Below, piece by piece: positions 11,396-22,242 of a stretch of 64,000 nt of DNA. The notes beneath the pieces were generated by a model. That model was not told the origin of the DNA. It did no database searches and worked only from the letters and a program-made list of their open reading frames with translations. This DNA comes from Magicicada septendecula. Taxonomy: Eukaryota; Arthropoda; Insecta; Hemiptera; Cicadidae. How positions within the stretch are numbered: position 1 is the stretch's first letter; the number at the start of each line of letters is the position of its first letter. The position numbers and the translations under genes are program-made. The stretch is taken from the NCBI GenBank assembly GCA_034769895.1, contig CM068370.1, positions 41,397,344 to 41,461,343 on the forward strand. Direction: 5' to 3'.

Positions 11396-11939
11396 GTTAC
11401 ACAAATTGCACATTATCAGTACAACTTCTTCTAACAAAATGTCAGTTCACGTGAATTAGTAAATTTAAATGCAGTAATTTAAACTGCATAGAAAATGTGA
11501 TGTAAAAATGTGATTATTAGTTACACAGTTTCAGTATGTGTATATTGTTACTTGATAACATTTCGCTCAAAACGCGGTCTCCACGATGTCCTATGATAAG
11601 GGTTTTAACGGAGTTTTATTGTACTGATTTATTTAAAATAAACATCTAATTTAAATACGAATTTTCATTAAGTTCTGCCCTTTTTGTTTTACATATTGCG
11701 GACTCTCCGCAGAATTCGGTTATCCGCGACGAACTCGGTGCCATCCGATTCCGCAGATAATCGGGAGTTTACTGTATTAAACAGTCAAATTTTTTTGCTC
11801 ACGTACTTTGAGGTCTGTAAGAAATGATTCTGGCGTTCGACGAGTGTCTCTGTCAGCCATATAATCTACGTTTTTTGAAAAATATAATCTAAGAAACACT
11901 TCAAAGATGTGGCTCAACTATTTTTATGATTTTATGTAC

Positions 11940-12352
11940 ATCTGACACAAAATTAAAGTTCTATAAACGTACAGCAGTCCCTGTGGGTGTGAACTGTGGA
12001 CAACAATCAAGAAACAAGACAGTAAAATACAGGCCGTGGAAATGGCGGAGTTTCTTAAGAGGAGTTAAAAGGTGTTCTAAACTTGACCGTATAAGAAATG
12101 AGGCCATAAGTGAAGAGTTACAAGTTTTTTAACTTGAATGAAAAATTGAACGATTACAAACAACGGTGGAAAGAACACTTAGAAAGAACGTCAGATTCCA
12201 GACTGGCCGCACAAGTCTGGAAATACAAATCTATAGGACACAGGTGTGTGGGCAGACCCAGGAACAGACGGCTGGAGGATCTTCGAAAACGGAACAGGCA
12301 GCACCTTGCCTATGTCGTGTTCTGAAGAAGAAGAAGAAGATGATGATGATAA
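11940..12352 (+). mobile_element. LINE-B 3' fragment with (GAA)(GAT)n tail
   Basis: Decodes to KLKFYK..., then FLRGVKRCSKLDRIRNEA, then QRWKEHLERTSDSRLAAQVW, then GRPRNRRLEDL, with frame changes. This is the most abundant LINE family here (copies near 12.5, 22.2, 26.6, 37.6 and 59.1 kb). All share the end ...CACCTTGCCTATG...GTG...GAAGATGATGAT. It is 5'-truncated with no catalytic core. Confidence 0.85.
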
Positions 12353-12489
12353 ATTCACATATTTTTTATAATATACATATAATTATAATAATCGTATATA
12401 ATTTGTTAACGAACCTCTTATCCAATGGTGGCGATTTTTTATTTTTTTATTTATTTTTTATTGAATGACCGCTGTGTAGTTATTGGTAG

Positions 12490-12554
12490 TGTATTCATTC
12501 ACGGAAGAACAGGGATCACCTTGCCTATGACGTGTTGTGAAGATGATGATGATA
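12490..12554 (+). mobile_element. LINE-B tail only
   Basis: About 60 bp matching only the LINE-B 3' end (ATCACCTTGCCTATGACG, then GAAGATGATGATGAT). An extremely 5'-truncated insertion. Confidence 0.7.
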
Positions 12555-12559
12555 TCAGT

Positions 12560-13698
12560 GGCGGTTGGTGGTTGCAGTAGTTGGTTGAGTGGATGGGAGA
12601 TCGGTTGAAAGACATTACACTACCATTATCAGAGTTGTACAAAATTATTACTATAATTTTATAACCTCAAACAACGGATAACGTTTACCTTGAACCAACG
12701 TAAACACATTAACTTGACATTACTTATAAATCAAGAAGGCTGTGTTGATTTCATGACACAAAGTTGCGCTACAGCGCTACTAGTGGAGCGTTGCAGAAAC
12801 TTTGCAACCGCCTAGCTAACATTGGGAACATATGGCAGTTGTGAAGAGTAGCGCACGTCCTCCCATATGTTAATGTAGTTAGCTCTGCCATGTACAGTAC
12901 TGTTGAAGTTGCAAACGGTCTACACCCGCCAGCCTGCGCGCCACATTTGAATTGTAGGCGAACATTACCGCGTAGAATCTATACGCTCTCCGTTGAAATT
13001 TATGGTACTTTTAACTGCTTAATGTTTTTGTGTGTTATTTTGTAGTTTAGTTATTCTATATTGGTGGTTGTGCAACGCTGCAACAATAACACCAGCCGTC
13101 ACTGGACGGTATGACGATATACGTTTGATGTAAATATTCGTCTTGGACAAGTTTCATTATGTAATTTCTGAACATCTGTTAACATGTTGTGCATATGGGT
13201 AGACTACAAGTGAATACATTCGAGTAAACGCTGTGTAGGACTTAAATAGTTCTAAGTACGCTTAGTGTCTAATATATGATTAGTGGACTGTCAGAACGTC
13301 GTGTGTTACTTAATGAGACTATAAATCATTCCCTATTTCGGCAAGGTGTTGGAGCAATTAGCTTTGCAGTAACGGCCGTGTGCAGCGAGCAGCAGTTAGA
13401 AAGCCACGATGCAACCAAGGCCGGACAATATCGAACCACTAATTACTGTTTCCTGTCCTTTAAAGAAAAAATAACACTTTCGCGTGACCTTTTAAAGTGG
13501 CTTTCGCGCCGACACATTCGTTTGCTCCGAACATGGCAAATACCAAGGAAGACCGTACTAAACGGAAACCATGAAAGCTGTACCGCTTGGAATGCGAGTC
13601 CAAGTAGTAATTGACCTCCATTTTCTTACTAACGTAATAGGAGACCTGTAAAATTCTGCTTCCATTTACCTGCTACCGTGGCCATCCATACAGTTCCT
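12560..13698. other. No gene recognised
   Basis: An open frame of 112 codons at 13276-13614 (+) has no recognisable domain, no splice signals and a composition like its surroundings. I do not call it coding. Confidence 0.5.
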
Positions 13699-14447
13699 GC
13701 CATAGCCCGTGGCGTATCTAGAATGTGGTCTGGGGGAGCCGGTTGAGTAGACTTCATACAAACGAAGAAACAAGTTAATACTAAACAACATTACTATCTT
13801 TAAAGTGGTTGAAGATCATGTGAAGAGGCGTTAGACAGGGGTGCAGTTTATCACCTACTTTATTTAACATAAATGTTGAAGATGTTGTAAGGCAATGAAA
13901 ACAAAGAAATGGTCCTGGCATGTATTTACTTCCCGATAATTTCTCCACTAACACTCTGCTGTTTGCTGACGACCAGTTTATCATACAAGAAAACGAAAAT
14001 GGATTACCGAAACCAGTGTATCAACTCAGTAAAATTTGCCGTGAATATAATTTAAAAATTTCCACGACAAAGACTAAAATAATGGCGTTTAAAGGAAAAT
14101 TCCCAGTACGCTCCAAATAGCAACAGACAATAAAACTATTGGACAAATATCTAACTACAACTATCTAGGGTGCTACGTAAGCTATGAATATGAAAACTAT
14201 GTCGATAATAAAATAAACAGATACCAGAGGATGTGTGGCACATTCATAAGACTCTGGGAAAGAAAGTAGAAAAGATACAGAATTGAAATTTTATAAAGTA
14301 ATGGAGGCACCAGTGTTGATGTATGGGAGTGAATCGCGGACACTCACCCAAAATCAGAGAAAACGAATTGAAGCTGCTGAAATGAAATTCTTAAGGAGAG
14401 TCAAAGGCACCCTAAGAGATCACATAAGAATTGGAAACATAAGGCAG

Positions 14448-14857
14448 TATGTTTCTACCATATTCACAGAAATAATGCCAAAAATACTAACTCCTACTTT
14501 TCATAAAATAGGATATAATATAGTTTTCAAGACCTGAAATCAAATATCAAATCTAATACGACATAAACGTCATGTCCCCACTAAGACAAGAACAGGTATA
14601 TATGAATTAACATGTGACGATTGTGATTGTTACTATGTGGGTCAAACGGGGCGCCCATTTATAAAAAGATTTAAAAATTCAATGAATTTACATATGTGTG
14701 TTTTTATTTTAATTGGATTTTAATATATGCCGACCTCTTTTCGAGCAAGTGTCTGAGGATGGGTCAGATGACCTGAAACGCGTCACATTAATTTTATTCT
14801 AAAGATAAAAGTCACAAGACGGACCTAACGAAGGTAAGAAAATAAGAAAATAAGAAA
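14448..14857 (+). mobile_element. Penelope-like element PLE-A, 3' part with GIY-YIG remnant
   Basis: The region reads TFHKIGYNIVFK, then RTGIYELTCDDC...YYVGQTGRPFIKRF, the GIY-YIG endonuclease signature (GIY, then YVGQT) that follows the reverse transcriptase in PLEs. A hammerhead-like motif, an AAGTCACAAGACGG tail and three AAGAAAAT units follow. ATAAGGCAG at 14439-14447 and 14858-14866 is an exact 9-bp target duplication, placing the insertion inside the LINE. The reverse transcriptase is missing. Confidence 0.85.
14748..14789 (+). ncRNA. Hammerhead-ribozyme-like motif H3 of PLE-A
   Basis: Stem I AGUGU/ACAUU; core CUGAGGA; one U; stem II GGGUC/GACCU with loop AGAU (one G-U closing pair); GAA; stem III the palindrome ACGCGU; then C as the putative cleavage base. 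All core elements are intact except for the extra U. It reads in the same sense as the GIY-YIG remnant, at its 3' side, where PLE ribozymes are known to sit. Confidence 0.7.
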
Positions 14858-15322
14858 ATAAGGCAGGAGCTGGATATGTACTCGATAAACTATAAAATTA
14901 AACAAAATCAAGAAAACTGGAGTCAACACATAAATAGAATGAGTGACTCGAGAATATCAAAAAAAGATAATCCAGTATAAGCTTGGAGACCGATATAGAG
15001 GTGGCTGTGAAGACTGAACAGGCTGCAAGTTTAATCCTTAAAGTGAAGAAGAAAAAGAAGAAGAACATGTGATAACATCCTGAAATTAATCCCATTAAAG
15101 AGAACGACAATAAAACAATAAAAATATGCTCTATTGAAACATAGTTTAGAAGATATTTACCGGCTGAACTGATTTTTCTATACAGTATTTCATATTTCAA
15201 ACGTATAGGCAAATGCTGTGTAATAAACCTTTTTGTATGTTTTAACATTGAAAATGTTTATAAGGACGTGTCGCACATTTGAAAACGACCGCTGGTGCGT
15301 GATCGAAAATGGGAACCGGTGA

Positions 15323-15374
15323 GTTTCCATAGAAACTACTTCTTTGTTGTCAATAACGTAGTACACATATAAAA
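15323..15374. repeat. 52-bp repeat shared with 36298-36350
   Basis: From GTTTCCATA to ACACATATAAAAC this stretch is almost identical to 36298-36350 (one substitution seen). It is internal to the hAT-type MITE here, so the distal copy is probably a MITE fragment. Confidence 0.75.
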
Positions 15375-15976
15375 CTTCGCTTATGAATGCGACTAAATTT
15401 AACTTATAATTTGTACATTGGTAAACGAAGAATGAATTCATTGATTGGTGAATGAAGAATGAATTCATTGATTGGTGAATGAACATAAATATATATAATT
15501 TTTAGATTTATTGAAGCATTTTCAATGCCCTTCTCTGTGCATTGCATTTGTGCAATGCCTGTAAATTTTTAAAACAGTTATTGCTATATTAGATTACACA
15601 GCTGAAAAAGTAATAAAATAGCCTAAAAATTAAGTGAATGACAAAATTCGTTAATTTTTTTTTACTCTCTGGGGGGGTCCGGTTCCGTCCCCCCCCCCCA
15701 TAAATACGGCCCTGGCCATAGCAACTGCGGCCGGTCGCCGACTTTCCGTCCGCTCCCAAAATTTCTCTTTGAGCCAGAATTAGGAAAATACAAATTGGTA
15801 CCGAACTCGGCATCTAATCAAACACTACATATAACACTAACAGACAGAAAAGAAAGCAGCGAATTAGGGGCGTAACAAAGTAAAAACGGTAAGGTTTTTA
15901 CCTTAACAAGTAAGTTTGTACCTTAACAAGTTCTTTGAATGAAGTGGAACTCCGCTTACCACAGCATCAATCAAAA

Positions 15977-15978
<2 letters not shown>

Positions 15979-16007
<29 letters not shown>

Positions 16008-16640
16008 CTTTTTCTTTTTTTTCGTTCCAAGATTAGGCGACATCATCTGTTCCGGTCTCAATTTTCAAGCCATCTTTTGCTTGGTTTTCCCACATCTCTC
16101 TTCCTTTCAGGTGCATATTGTAAAACTTGTTGAGGTAGCCTTTTCGCTTCCATTCTACCTGTATGTTCAAATTCATCTCAGCTTACATTCCTCGATTTAC
16201 AGAGAATATACCCAATTCATGTCTTATCACATCGTTTCAAATTTTATCGTTCCGTGTACATCCTTTTACGTATCTCAAGAAATTTATCTCCGCAGCTTGT
16301 ATATGACTTGTATCTTTTTTAGATAATACCAATGTTTCGGAACCGTATAAAAGAGAGGGGACTGCCATCACCTTATAGAACGTCATTTGAGTTTCCTTAT
16401 CTTGTTTTTCTCCCTAAAGTTCTTTTAACAGTGACACAAATCGCTTGAAATCTGCTTATCTTTCTGCCGATGTCCTCGTAAAATTGATATGTAATATCAC
16501 GTCCTAGGTATTGAAAGTGGGATGTTTGGTCCAGCACTTTAGATATATTCAAATTATATTGAGCATTGTGATGGCTCAGTTTGAGAATGGCTCTCTGTAA
16601 ATTACCTTCTGTTTCTTGCATAATGAGCACATCAAAAACG
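15979..16640 (-). mobile_element. LINE-B-like fragment with (GAA)n tail
   Basis: The minus strand decodes from LIMQETEGNLQRAILKLS and FQYLGRDITYQFYEDIGRKI (palm end and thumb) to TFYKVMAVPSLLYGSE and FLRYVKGCT, then to the C-terminus. It ends in a (GAA)n tail (the CTT tract at 15979-16012 on the plus strand). Multiple stops; the catalytic ADD box lies beyond its 5' truncation point. Confidence 0.8.
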
Positions 16641-16649
16641 TAACAGAAA

Positions 16650-16745
16650 AATGCACGTAAAACGTACTGGAGAGCTAGGGAACGTTAAAGAGGAAGACCA
16701 CGAGTGAAATGGGAAAGTCACTTAACCGAGTCAAGAGGGATGACA
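16650..16745 (+). mobile_element. Small LINE terminus fragment
   Basis: Plus strand reads RGRPRVKWESHLTESRG-like, a LINE GRP..W terminus. Too short to assign to a family. Confidence 0.4.
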
Positions 16746-16749
16746 TCGT

Positions 16750-17840
16750 GATGATTTTGTAGGAAACCGTGAGGATCTACAGTTTATCATGAAAACGCCT
16801 GCCCGTGATATTAAACCAGACAGTTCGCTGATCAAAACGATTGGAGTAGAACTGGTCTTCGTAGAACTTCGTCTTCGTCTTGACTGATGGCCTCTTCTTT
16901 CGGCGTCTAGTCGCCGGACTACTGTTATTATTTCAACGTATTCTCTTACTATTAATTGAATGTAACGAAACACTTTTGTTAGAACAGTCGTTTGGTCAAG
17001 ATCTGAGGGAAGATTCAACGACAACATTATTACCGCATCGTTTAACGGTTTTGTACGAACTATATATGTTCCGTCATACACCATCAAAAGAGCTTCCAGT
17101 TGCTCCTACAAATACTGCTTCAACTGCAGGGCATCTTGTTTACAGCAAGCGTTATTAATTGCAACGTGTGTTAGAACACAACTCCTTTACCTTGAGACCT
17201 GGTTTTGCAAAGAATAGACCAAAACCTAATATTTGTAGCGATTTTGTATTAATTCAAAGATCATATACGGTTTCTAGTTTTATTTCATTTTGCCACTGAG
17301 ACTAGTTTTAGAATCATACATTTTTAAAAGAAGTACGCGAGTGTTGACCATTTCCCCTTAACTTAATGTTCCCTGTCTAATATAAACTTCTTATTGTCAC
17401 ACCTCAAACCATATATAAGACGTTTAATGCTTTGGACTCTTTCCAGCCAGTTTCTGAACACCAAAATAGTTTTTTTTGTTGTACCTCTTCATCGACTATA
17501 TCTTTTTGTTGATCAGGTTTTTTTCTTAACGCCCTACAAAGAAAAATGTGTGAAAAGTAAACAAAAAGATCCAGTACAACAAAAACCTGTGTTACCCGAT
17601 AATTTTATGTATGAAGTTAATAAAATTTAAACTATGGCTGCTAACGCGATACTTATTCTGTGCACGAACATAATTACCTGTGATTTAGGTTTCCTTTCTT
17701 TTATTAACTTCTGTTTTCAATTTTTATTTTTTATTTACAAAAGCTGCTATAAGAACAAAAATAATGATTAATCATCGAATTCTAGAACAGGTGGGGCATT
17801 TTAATTATTTTGGAAATGATATTAGCTATCATAGGAATTA
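16750..17840. other. No gene recognised
   Basis: Overlapping open frames of 118 codons (-) and 92 codons (+) at 16.7-17.2 kb have no recognisable domain. A degraded transposase cannot be excluded. Confidence 0.4.
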
Positions 17841-17849
17841 TGATATCAA

Positions 17850-18005
17850 GAACATCATCCAAACATCTTATCCTTGGTCGCCCCTCTTTTTGCTTTTATA
17901 GACTTGCGTCCTCAGGATTTTCTTTGGCATACGCTGATCATCCTTGCGCCATCCGCTAGGTGACCTAGCCATTGTATTCGTTGAAGGTACATAATGTTTA
18001 GTGGT
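17850..18005 (-). mobile_element. LINE 3' fragment
   Basis: Minus strand reads YLQRIQWLGHLADGARM, then KRGRPRIRCLDDVL: the RxxWxGHxxR...GRP..R signature of a LINE C-terminus. Only the last 50 or so codons remain. Confidence 0.7.
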
Positions 18006-18139
18006 TAAGCATTATTTTGGATCTGACTGGCTCTCTCTCCTTTAAAAACTTTTAATCTTGAACATTTTTACACTACATTTTTTTCATACATACATACATC
18101 ATACAAACATTTCTTGCTGCAGTAAATTTCTTAACACAT

Positions 18140-18720
18140 TTTAAATTTTAGATAATACAATTTAACTAAAGATAATACAATGACCAATGGAATATAGAAA
18201 ATCGAATGCCAAGACTGCAATGGATGTTGCATAGGCCAAACAAAAAAAAAACTGAAAAAACCTTATTTTGAACACTTAAACACATACAAAAACCAGAAAT
18301 ATATACCGGTAAATCCAATTTGGTCACACATGCAATAAATAAAGTAAATGGATTCCCAGACCAATATGACACTGATAAAACACATTCCACACAAAAGCAC
18401 AATAGTGAATGTATCGGAAAATTTACAAATATACAAACACAAAACACAAGACAAAGTAATACGTGAACAAATACAAGTCAACACAAAACACGACACAATT
18501 TTTCAAAATACTCAATATTGAAAACATTGAAAAAGAAATATATACACCACACCCACACACAGTAATACCAATTAAAACTACCAAAAGCCAACAGGAAGGC
18601 ATAGCAACAACTAGTCTGACCACAAATATTCAACAAGATCAAAAACTAGATGACTGAGGATGGGAAAAGTATTTCCCGAAACATGTTCCAAATAATTATA
18701 AATATGAAATTATATATTAT
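18140..18720 (+). mobile_element. Penelope-like element PLE-B1, 3' part
   Basis: Plus strand decodes to IECQDCNGCCIGQTKKKLKK, then YFEHLNTYKNQK: the GIY-YIG domain of the same family as 20.3-21.7 kb. A degraded C-terminal extension rich in Lys, Thr and Asn follows, then a hammerhead-like motif. The reverse transcriptase is missing and stops interrupt the frame. Confidence 0.82.
18651..18690 (+). ncRNA. Hammerhead-ribozyme-like motif H4 of PLE-B1
   Basis: Core CUGAGGA, one U, stem II GGGAAA/UUUCCC with loop AGUA, GAA, stem III palindrome ACAUGU, then U. Compared with the PLE-B2 copies, stem II changed on both strands (GGGUAC/GUACCC to GGGAAA/UUUCCC), which is covariation. Stem I is not paired. 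Confidence 0.62.
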
Positions 18721-18802
18721 ATACATATATATATATTACAACGCTACTTTTTATCTAACACACTTATATAATATATTTAATGATAGATAAAACGTTACTT
18801 AC

Positions 18803-18828
18803 CCTTGATTTACTTTACCTGGGCGCCA
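18803..18828 (-). other. Primer-binding-site-like sequence of an LTR retrotransposon
   Basis: On the minus strand TGGCGCCCAGGTAAAG is followed by TAAATCAAGGG. TGGCGCC matches the 3' end of tRNA-Lys used by many Gypsy elements. A related sequence at 51.53 kb shares the following GGTAA...AATCAAG. The sequence on the LTR side (18830-19200) shows no clear boundaries, so a full LTR is not claimed. Confidence 0.35.
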
Positions 18829-19199
18829 GAACAAATCCCAGATACAAATGACACGGTTTCAGCTTAGGTCAGAGCATAGAGACACACTTTCTCAGGATTC
18901 GTTCAGTGAGTGTGGAATTCAAGGGGAATCGTTACAAATAACACTTAAAATTTTTGTTGAAGTTTGTTTAATTACCGTTTGAATTATTTTGTTAACTTCT
19001 TGAAAAATGCTAATTGTAGGACTTATTGCTACCCTAACTCTTATAATTAATGAGTGTGCGTGAAAAGTGAAGATTAAAACGTCCAAACGACCTATTGCTC
19101 TTATCTGGTTTAATTTAGAAAATTTATATCTCCCAAACCAGTGCTAAAGAACAGGTCTGCAATAATTTGCACGTTCAATACTACACCTCACTTTCCATT

Positions 19200-20300
19200 C
19201 AACACTCTTATACTATGTTATAACTAATCTTACTAATTAAATACAAAGTGTGAAATTCTTAGTGTCTTTTAAAATTGTTTATTATTTCTTTATTATTTAT
19301 TTATTATTTATTTCATTGATCAATGAATCTATTTCTTACTGTTTGATGCGTCGACCGTAGGTAGGAATCCGTAGAGATCTTCCTTTTGATGGTTCAGCAC
19401 AGAAGAAATGATGTTGACCAATCTTGTTGAACGATGATCGGGGCAATTACAGATGCTGTAGCTCTCTGCTGCACCAGTCACTTCACAATTGATTATTAAT
19501 TAATTAATTAATTAATTAATGTGGTGTTACACAGCGAGAGTTGTTGTCGAACTGTACTAGTTCCTCTGCAACTGCGGACTACTTCTCGAACTTTTTACTT
19601 AAATGAAACTTTGCGTGTTTGTGAAATTAAGCACGTAATTTACACACGTCTAGCGCATTGAAGATCCGAACGAAGAGTCCTCGCTACCCTCCGTCAGAGT
19701 TGGCGTCTGTTCTAAATGCAGGATTCTGATTGGTTGTTCAAATAAATCATGCGTTTTTCCAGTTGAAACAATATCGGACAGGTCGACCAAACGCCCCTTG
19801 ACAGGTCTGAGACGGCACAGAATTACTGGCTTAAATCGTACTTCCTTTGTTTGCAAATCGTTTGATTACAGGTATTTGCAAACGTGATTTCACAGATCTG
19901 ACCACAGAATATTGTTGCTTAGGTCTTTATCTGTGTGTGTGTGAAAACACCTAATTCGCACCTAGCCTAATTCTCGAGTTATTTCGCTTGGCGTTCTTCT
20001 TCTGTATATCTTCTGTAAATGTTAATTATATTGGTTGATATTTTGGCTACTTATAGAGCTTTAATTGCTGAACACTATGCTATTTTCAGAATTGCTGTAT
20101 ATTTATTGGTTTTAAAGATATTGCAGTTTTAACACATAAATTCAATTGAGTAAAATTTCCTGTCTGTACCGGCATTTGTCGTAGCAGTGACGAGGTTATA
20201 CAGAGATGGCTGCAATTATACGCTCTCTCTCTTGCTTACGTCGCTATACTCGCTCCGTTTGACACTTTCATATAACGCTCAGATAGGACGACAATATGAA
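19200..20300. other. No gene recognised; short (TTAA)n at 19495-19520
   Basis: A 68-codon minus-strand frame at 19650-19856 has locally higher GC but no recognisable domain or splice sites. Otherwise AT-rich sequence. Confidence 0.45.
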
Positions 20301-20365
20301 TCGTTATAATATATATTACATTTAATATTTATAATGAATTTACCTCAAGATATTTTTTCCTTATT

Positions 20366-20407
20366 AGGAACATGTTTCGGGTACCATCTTGTACCCATCC
20401 TCAGCCT
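20366..20407 (-). ncRNA. Hammerhead-ribozyme-like motif H5 (PLE-B2, sense end)
   Basis: Stem I AGG/CCU, core CUGAGGA, one U, stem II GGGUAC/GUACCC with loop AAGAUG, GAA, stem III palindrome ACAUGU, then U. Identical to H6. It lies 3' of the reverse transcriptase/GIY-YIG coding remnant, in its sense. Confidence 0.7.
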
Positions 20408-20499
20408 TCCGGTTTTTGTGTCTGGTGAAGTACATATGTGTTGGTTGACTATTGTTATTGTGGCTTCCTGTTGGCTTCTGGTACTTCAAATTGGTTTTA

Positions 20500-21575
20500 T
20501 TTTGTGTGATTGTGGTGTATGTGTTAGTTTTTTGTGTATTTTCGATGTTGAGTGCTTTGAATATTGTGTCATGTTTTGTATTGATTTGTATTTGTTCAGG
20601 TATTAGTTTGTTTTGTGTTTTGTGTTTTATGTTTGTATATTTGTAAATTTTCCCAAATGTTCATTATGGTGCCTTTGTGTGGTATATGTTTTATTAGTGT
20701 CACATTGGTTATGTCTGGGAATTCATGTCCTGTGTTTATTGGATGTGTGGCTAAGTTGGATTTATATATTTCTGGTTTTTTGTATGCGTTTAGGTGTTCA
20801 AAATAACGTTTTTTTCAGCTGTTTTTTTGTTTTTCCTATGTAACATTTAGGGCCTATTGCAATCTTGGCATTCAATTCTGTATATATCGTTAGTTGTTGT
20901 ATTATCTTTGTTGTGTGGGCTATTTACTTTTTGTAAATTATTTTTATTAGTTTTGTATGCTATTTTTATATCTGTGTTTTTAAATAGTTTTGTTAGCTTT
21001 GTCATTTTATTATTTATGTATGTGAATGTGGCCCATTTTTTGTTGTTGTTATAATTTATGTGTTGTTCATTTTGATTAATTCTTAATGGTTCAGTTTTTA
21101 TTTTATATTTGATTTTATTTTCTATTTTGTTTACAGTATTTTTATTGTATCCATTTTCATAACCAATTTGGTATGTTATATTTCTTTCTTTGTCAGTTTC
21201 TTGTTTGTTTAGGTGAATTTTGTACATTCTGTTAAATAGTGAATAGAATGCTGCCATTTTATGTTGTGGTGGGTGGTCAGAATGGTTAGGTATAATGATG
21301 TTGGTAGAAGTTGGTTTTCTGTATATTGCATATTGTATGTGGTTGTTTTTTCTTGTGATGGTTATGTCTAAATAGTTGATTTTGTTATGTTTTTCTTTTT
21401 CTTCTGTGAATTGTATTTTAGGATGTATGTTATTGATTTGTTTCAGTATGTTCTCTGCATTTGTGTTTTTGTTATTTGATACATATAGCCCATCATCTAC
21501 ATATCTTATCCATATGCCATTTGGATCATATGATTTTATAATATTTTGTAGCCAGAAGCCAACAGGAAGCCACAA
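20500..21575 (-). pseudogene. PLE reverse transcriptase C-part plus GIY-YIG endonuclease
   Basis: On the minus strand the frame from 21575 to 20847 starts at reverse transcriptase motif 5, IWIRYVDDGLYV, with the catalytic YVDD. It continues with INYLDITITRKNNHIQYAIY and RKPTSTN (the PLE thumb signature), a long basic linker, then NDIYRIECQDCN, the start of GIY-YIG. After a frameshift at about 20850 the remainder (RYFEHLNAYKKPEIYKSN, then THxINTGHEF) follows to about 20500. In PLEs the two domains form one protein that nicks DNA and reverse-transcribes the element RNA at the target. Motifs 1-4 are missing at the 5' side, so it is not functional. The first residues before RYVDD are terminal-repeat sequence, which suggests an internal deletion fused the repeat to the polymerase. 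Confidence 0.85.
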
Positions 21576-21625
21576 TAGTAATAGTCAACCAACACATATG
21601 TACTTTACCAGACACAAAAACCGGA

Positions 21626-21667
21626 AGGCTGAGGATGGGTACAAGATGGTACCCGAAACATGTTCCT
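21626..21667 (+). ncRNA. Hammerhead-ribozyme-like motif H6 (PLE-B2, opposite end)
   Basis: Exact copy of H5 in the inverted repeat. G12-A13-A14 are at 21655-21657, the ACAUGU palindrome at 21658-21663 and the putative cleavage U at 21664. It is antisense to the PLE coding remnant. Confidence 0.7.
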
Positions 21668-21765
21668 AATAAGGAAAAAAATATCTTGAGGTAAATTCAT
21701 TGTAAATATTAAATGTATTATATACATCAAGAAGCGGACTGTAGCAGAAAGTGATTGAAAAAAAA

Positions 21766-21800
<35 letters not shown>
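21766..21800. repeat. (TA)n(GA)n microsatellite
   Basis: About seven TA units followed by about ten GA units. Confidence 0.9.
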
Positions 21801-21801
<1 letters not shown>

Positions 21802-22242
21802 TTTACCAAATGAGCGTTGCAATATGTCATTCCCTTTCGTGAATAATTAGCTGATCTTCCACAACCAGACATATAAGCTATTTATATACCTGTTTCGCCT
21901 AATTGGCATTCGTGGGTTTGTTTGCAATTTGCATTTCCTAACTAAAATAATCAGCGTGTACGTTATATAATCTAGGTGAGCTGTATGCATATAATTATGA
22001 AACTGAATACCCGCTAGAGACAAGTGTGGGTTAAGGTCGCCGTAACTCTAAAACCTAACGACAGGATAACATAACACAATATCCGCGTATTCACGGTGCG
22101 TCTTCAGTCAAGGCTTACTGAGAATCGGATCGGATCGCTTACGCAAGCGACACACATCGCTTCATTGCCAGCAATTATTTTTGAAGCTGTGTGTAAACTA
22201 TTAAAAATTATAGCAATTGCTTTTTTGTTTAATCTAGTTATT

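Larger units (their letters stand above)
10224..11774. mobile_element. Tigger/pogo-like non-autonomous element T1, carrying two LINE fragments
   Basis: The ends are inverted copies of CAGTAAACTCCCGATTATC. TA follows the right end, while the left flank has TG, probably a mutated TA. This TIR style and TA target are typical of pogo/Tigger elements of the Tc1/mariner superfamily. No transposase is recognisable. LINE-A (10326-10889) and LINE-C (11138-11395) fragments lie inside it. Confidence 0.8.
13823..15062 (+). pseudogene. LINE-B-like reverse transcriptase, 5'-truncated
   Basis: Begins inside the palm domain (VRQGCSLSP-like, then LFADDQFIIQENENG with the catalytic ADD box). It continues through KISTTKTKIMAFKGKFP, the thumb region with NYNYLGCYVSY, VLMYGSESRTLTQNQRKRIE, and FLRRVKGTLRDHIRIGN. 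The coding line then breaks at 14447 where a PLE inserted, and resumes at about 14858 with IRQELDMYSINYKIKQNQEN and HINRMSDSRISK. It ends in a (GAA)n tail at 15045-15062. GATCATGTG (13814-13822) and GAACATGTG (15063-15071) flank it as the target duplication. Several frameshifts and stops make it inactive. It would have copied LINE RNA into the genome by target-primed reverse transcription. Confidence 0.85.
13707..15714 (-). mobile_element. hAT-type MITE interrupted by a LINE that is itself interrupted by a PLE
   Basis: The outer element starts CCGTGGCGTATCTAG and its other end, reverse-complemented, starts CAGGGCCGTATTTATGG. A perfect 8-bp duplication GCCATAGC lies at 13699-13706 and 15715-15722, the hAT length. 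Its own sequence is only 13707-13822 plus 15063-15714. The same MITE occurs at 30720-31142, 34199-34812 and 63840 onward. It encodes nothing. Confidence 0.88.
20308..21722 (-). mobile_element. Penelope-like element PLE-B2 with inverted terminal repeats
   Basis: About 175 bp at 20308-20483 and 21540-21722 are inverted copies differing at only a few positions. Each contains an identical hammerhead-like motif; the two face outward. Between them the minus strand carries the end of a PLE reverse transcriptase and the GIY-YIG domain. Inverted partial terminal repeats are a documented PLE arrangement. The near-identity of the repeats suggests a fairly recent copy. The 5' part of the reverse transcriptase is absent. 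Confidence 0.88.

Noticed and set aside
13276-13614. 112-codon open frame
   Set aside because: No domain, no splice or promoter support, composition like the surroundings.
16731-17158. Opposing 118- and 92-codon frames, possible transposase
   Set aside because: No catalytic motif or terminal repeats recognised.
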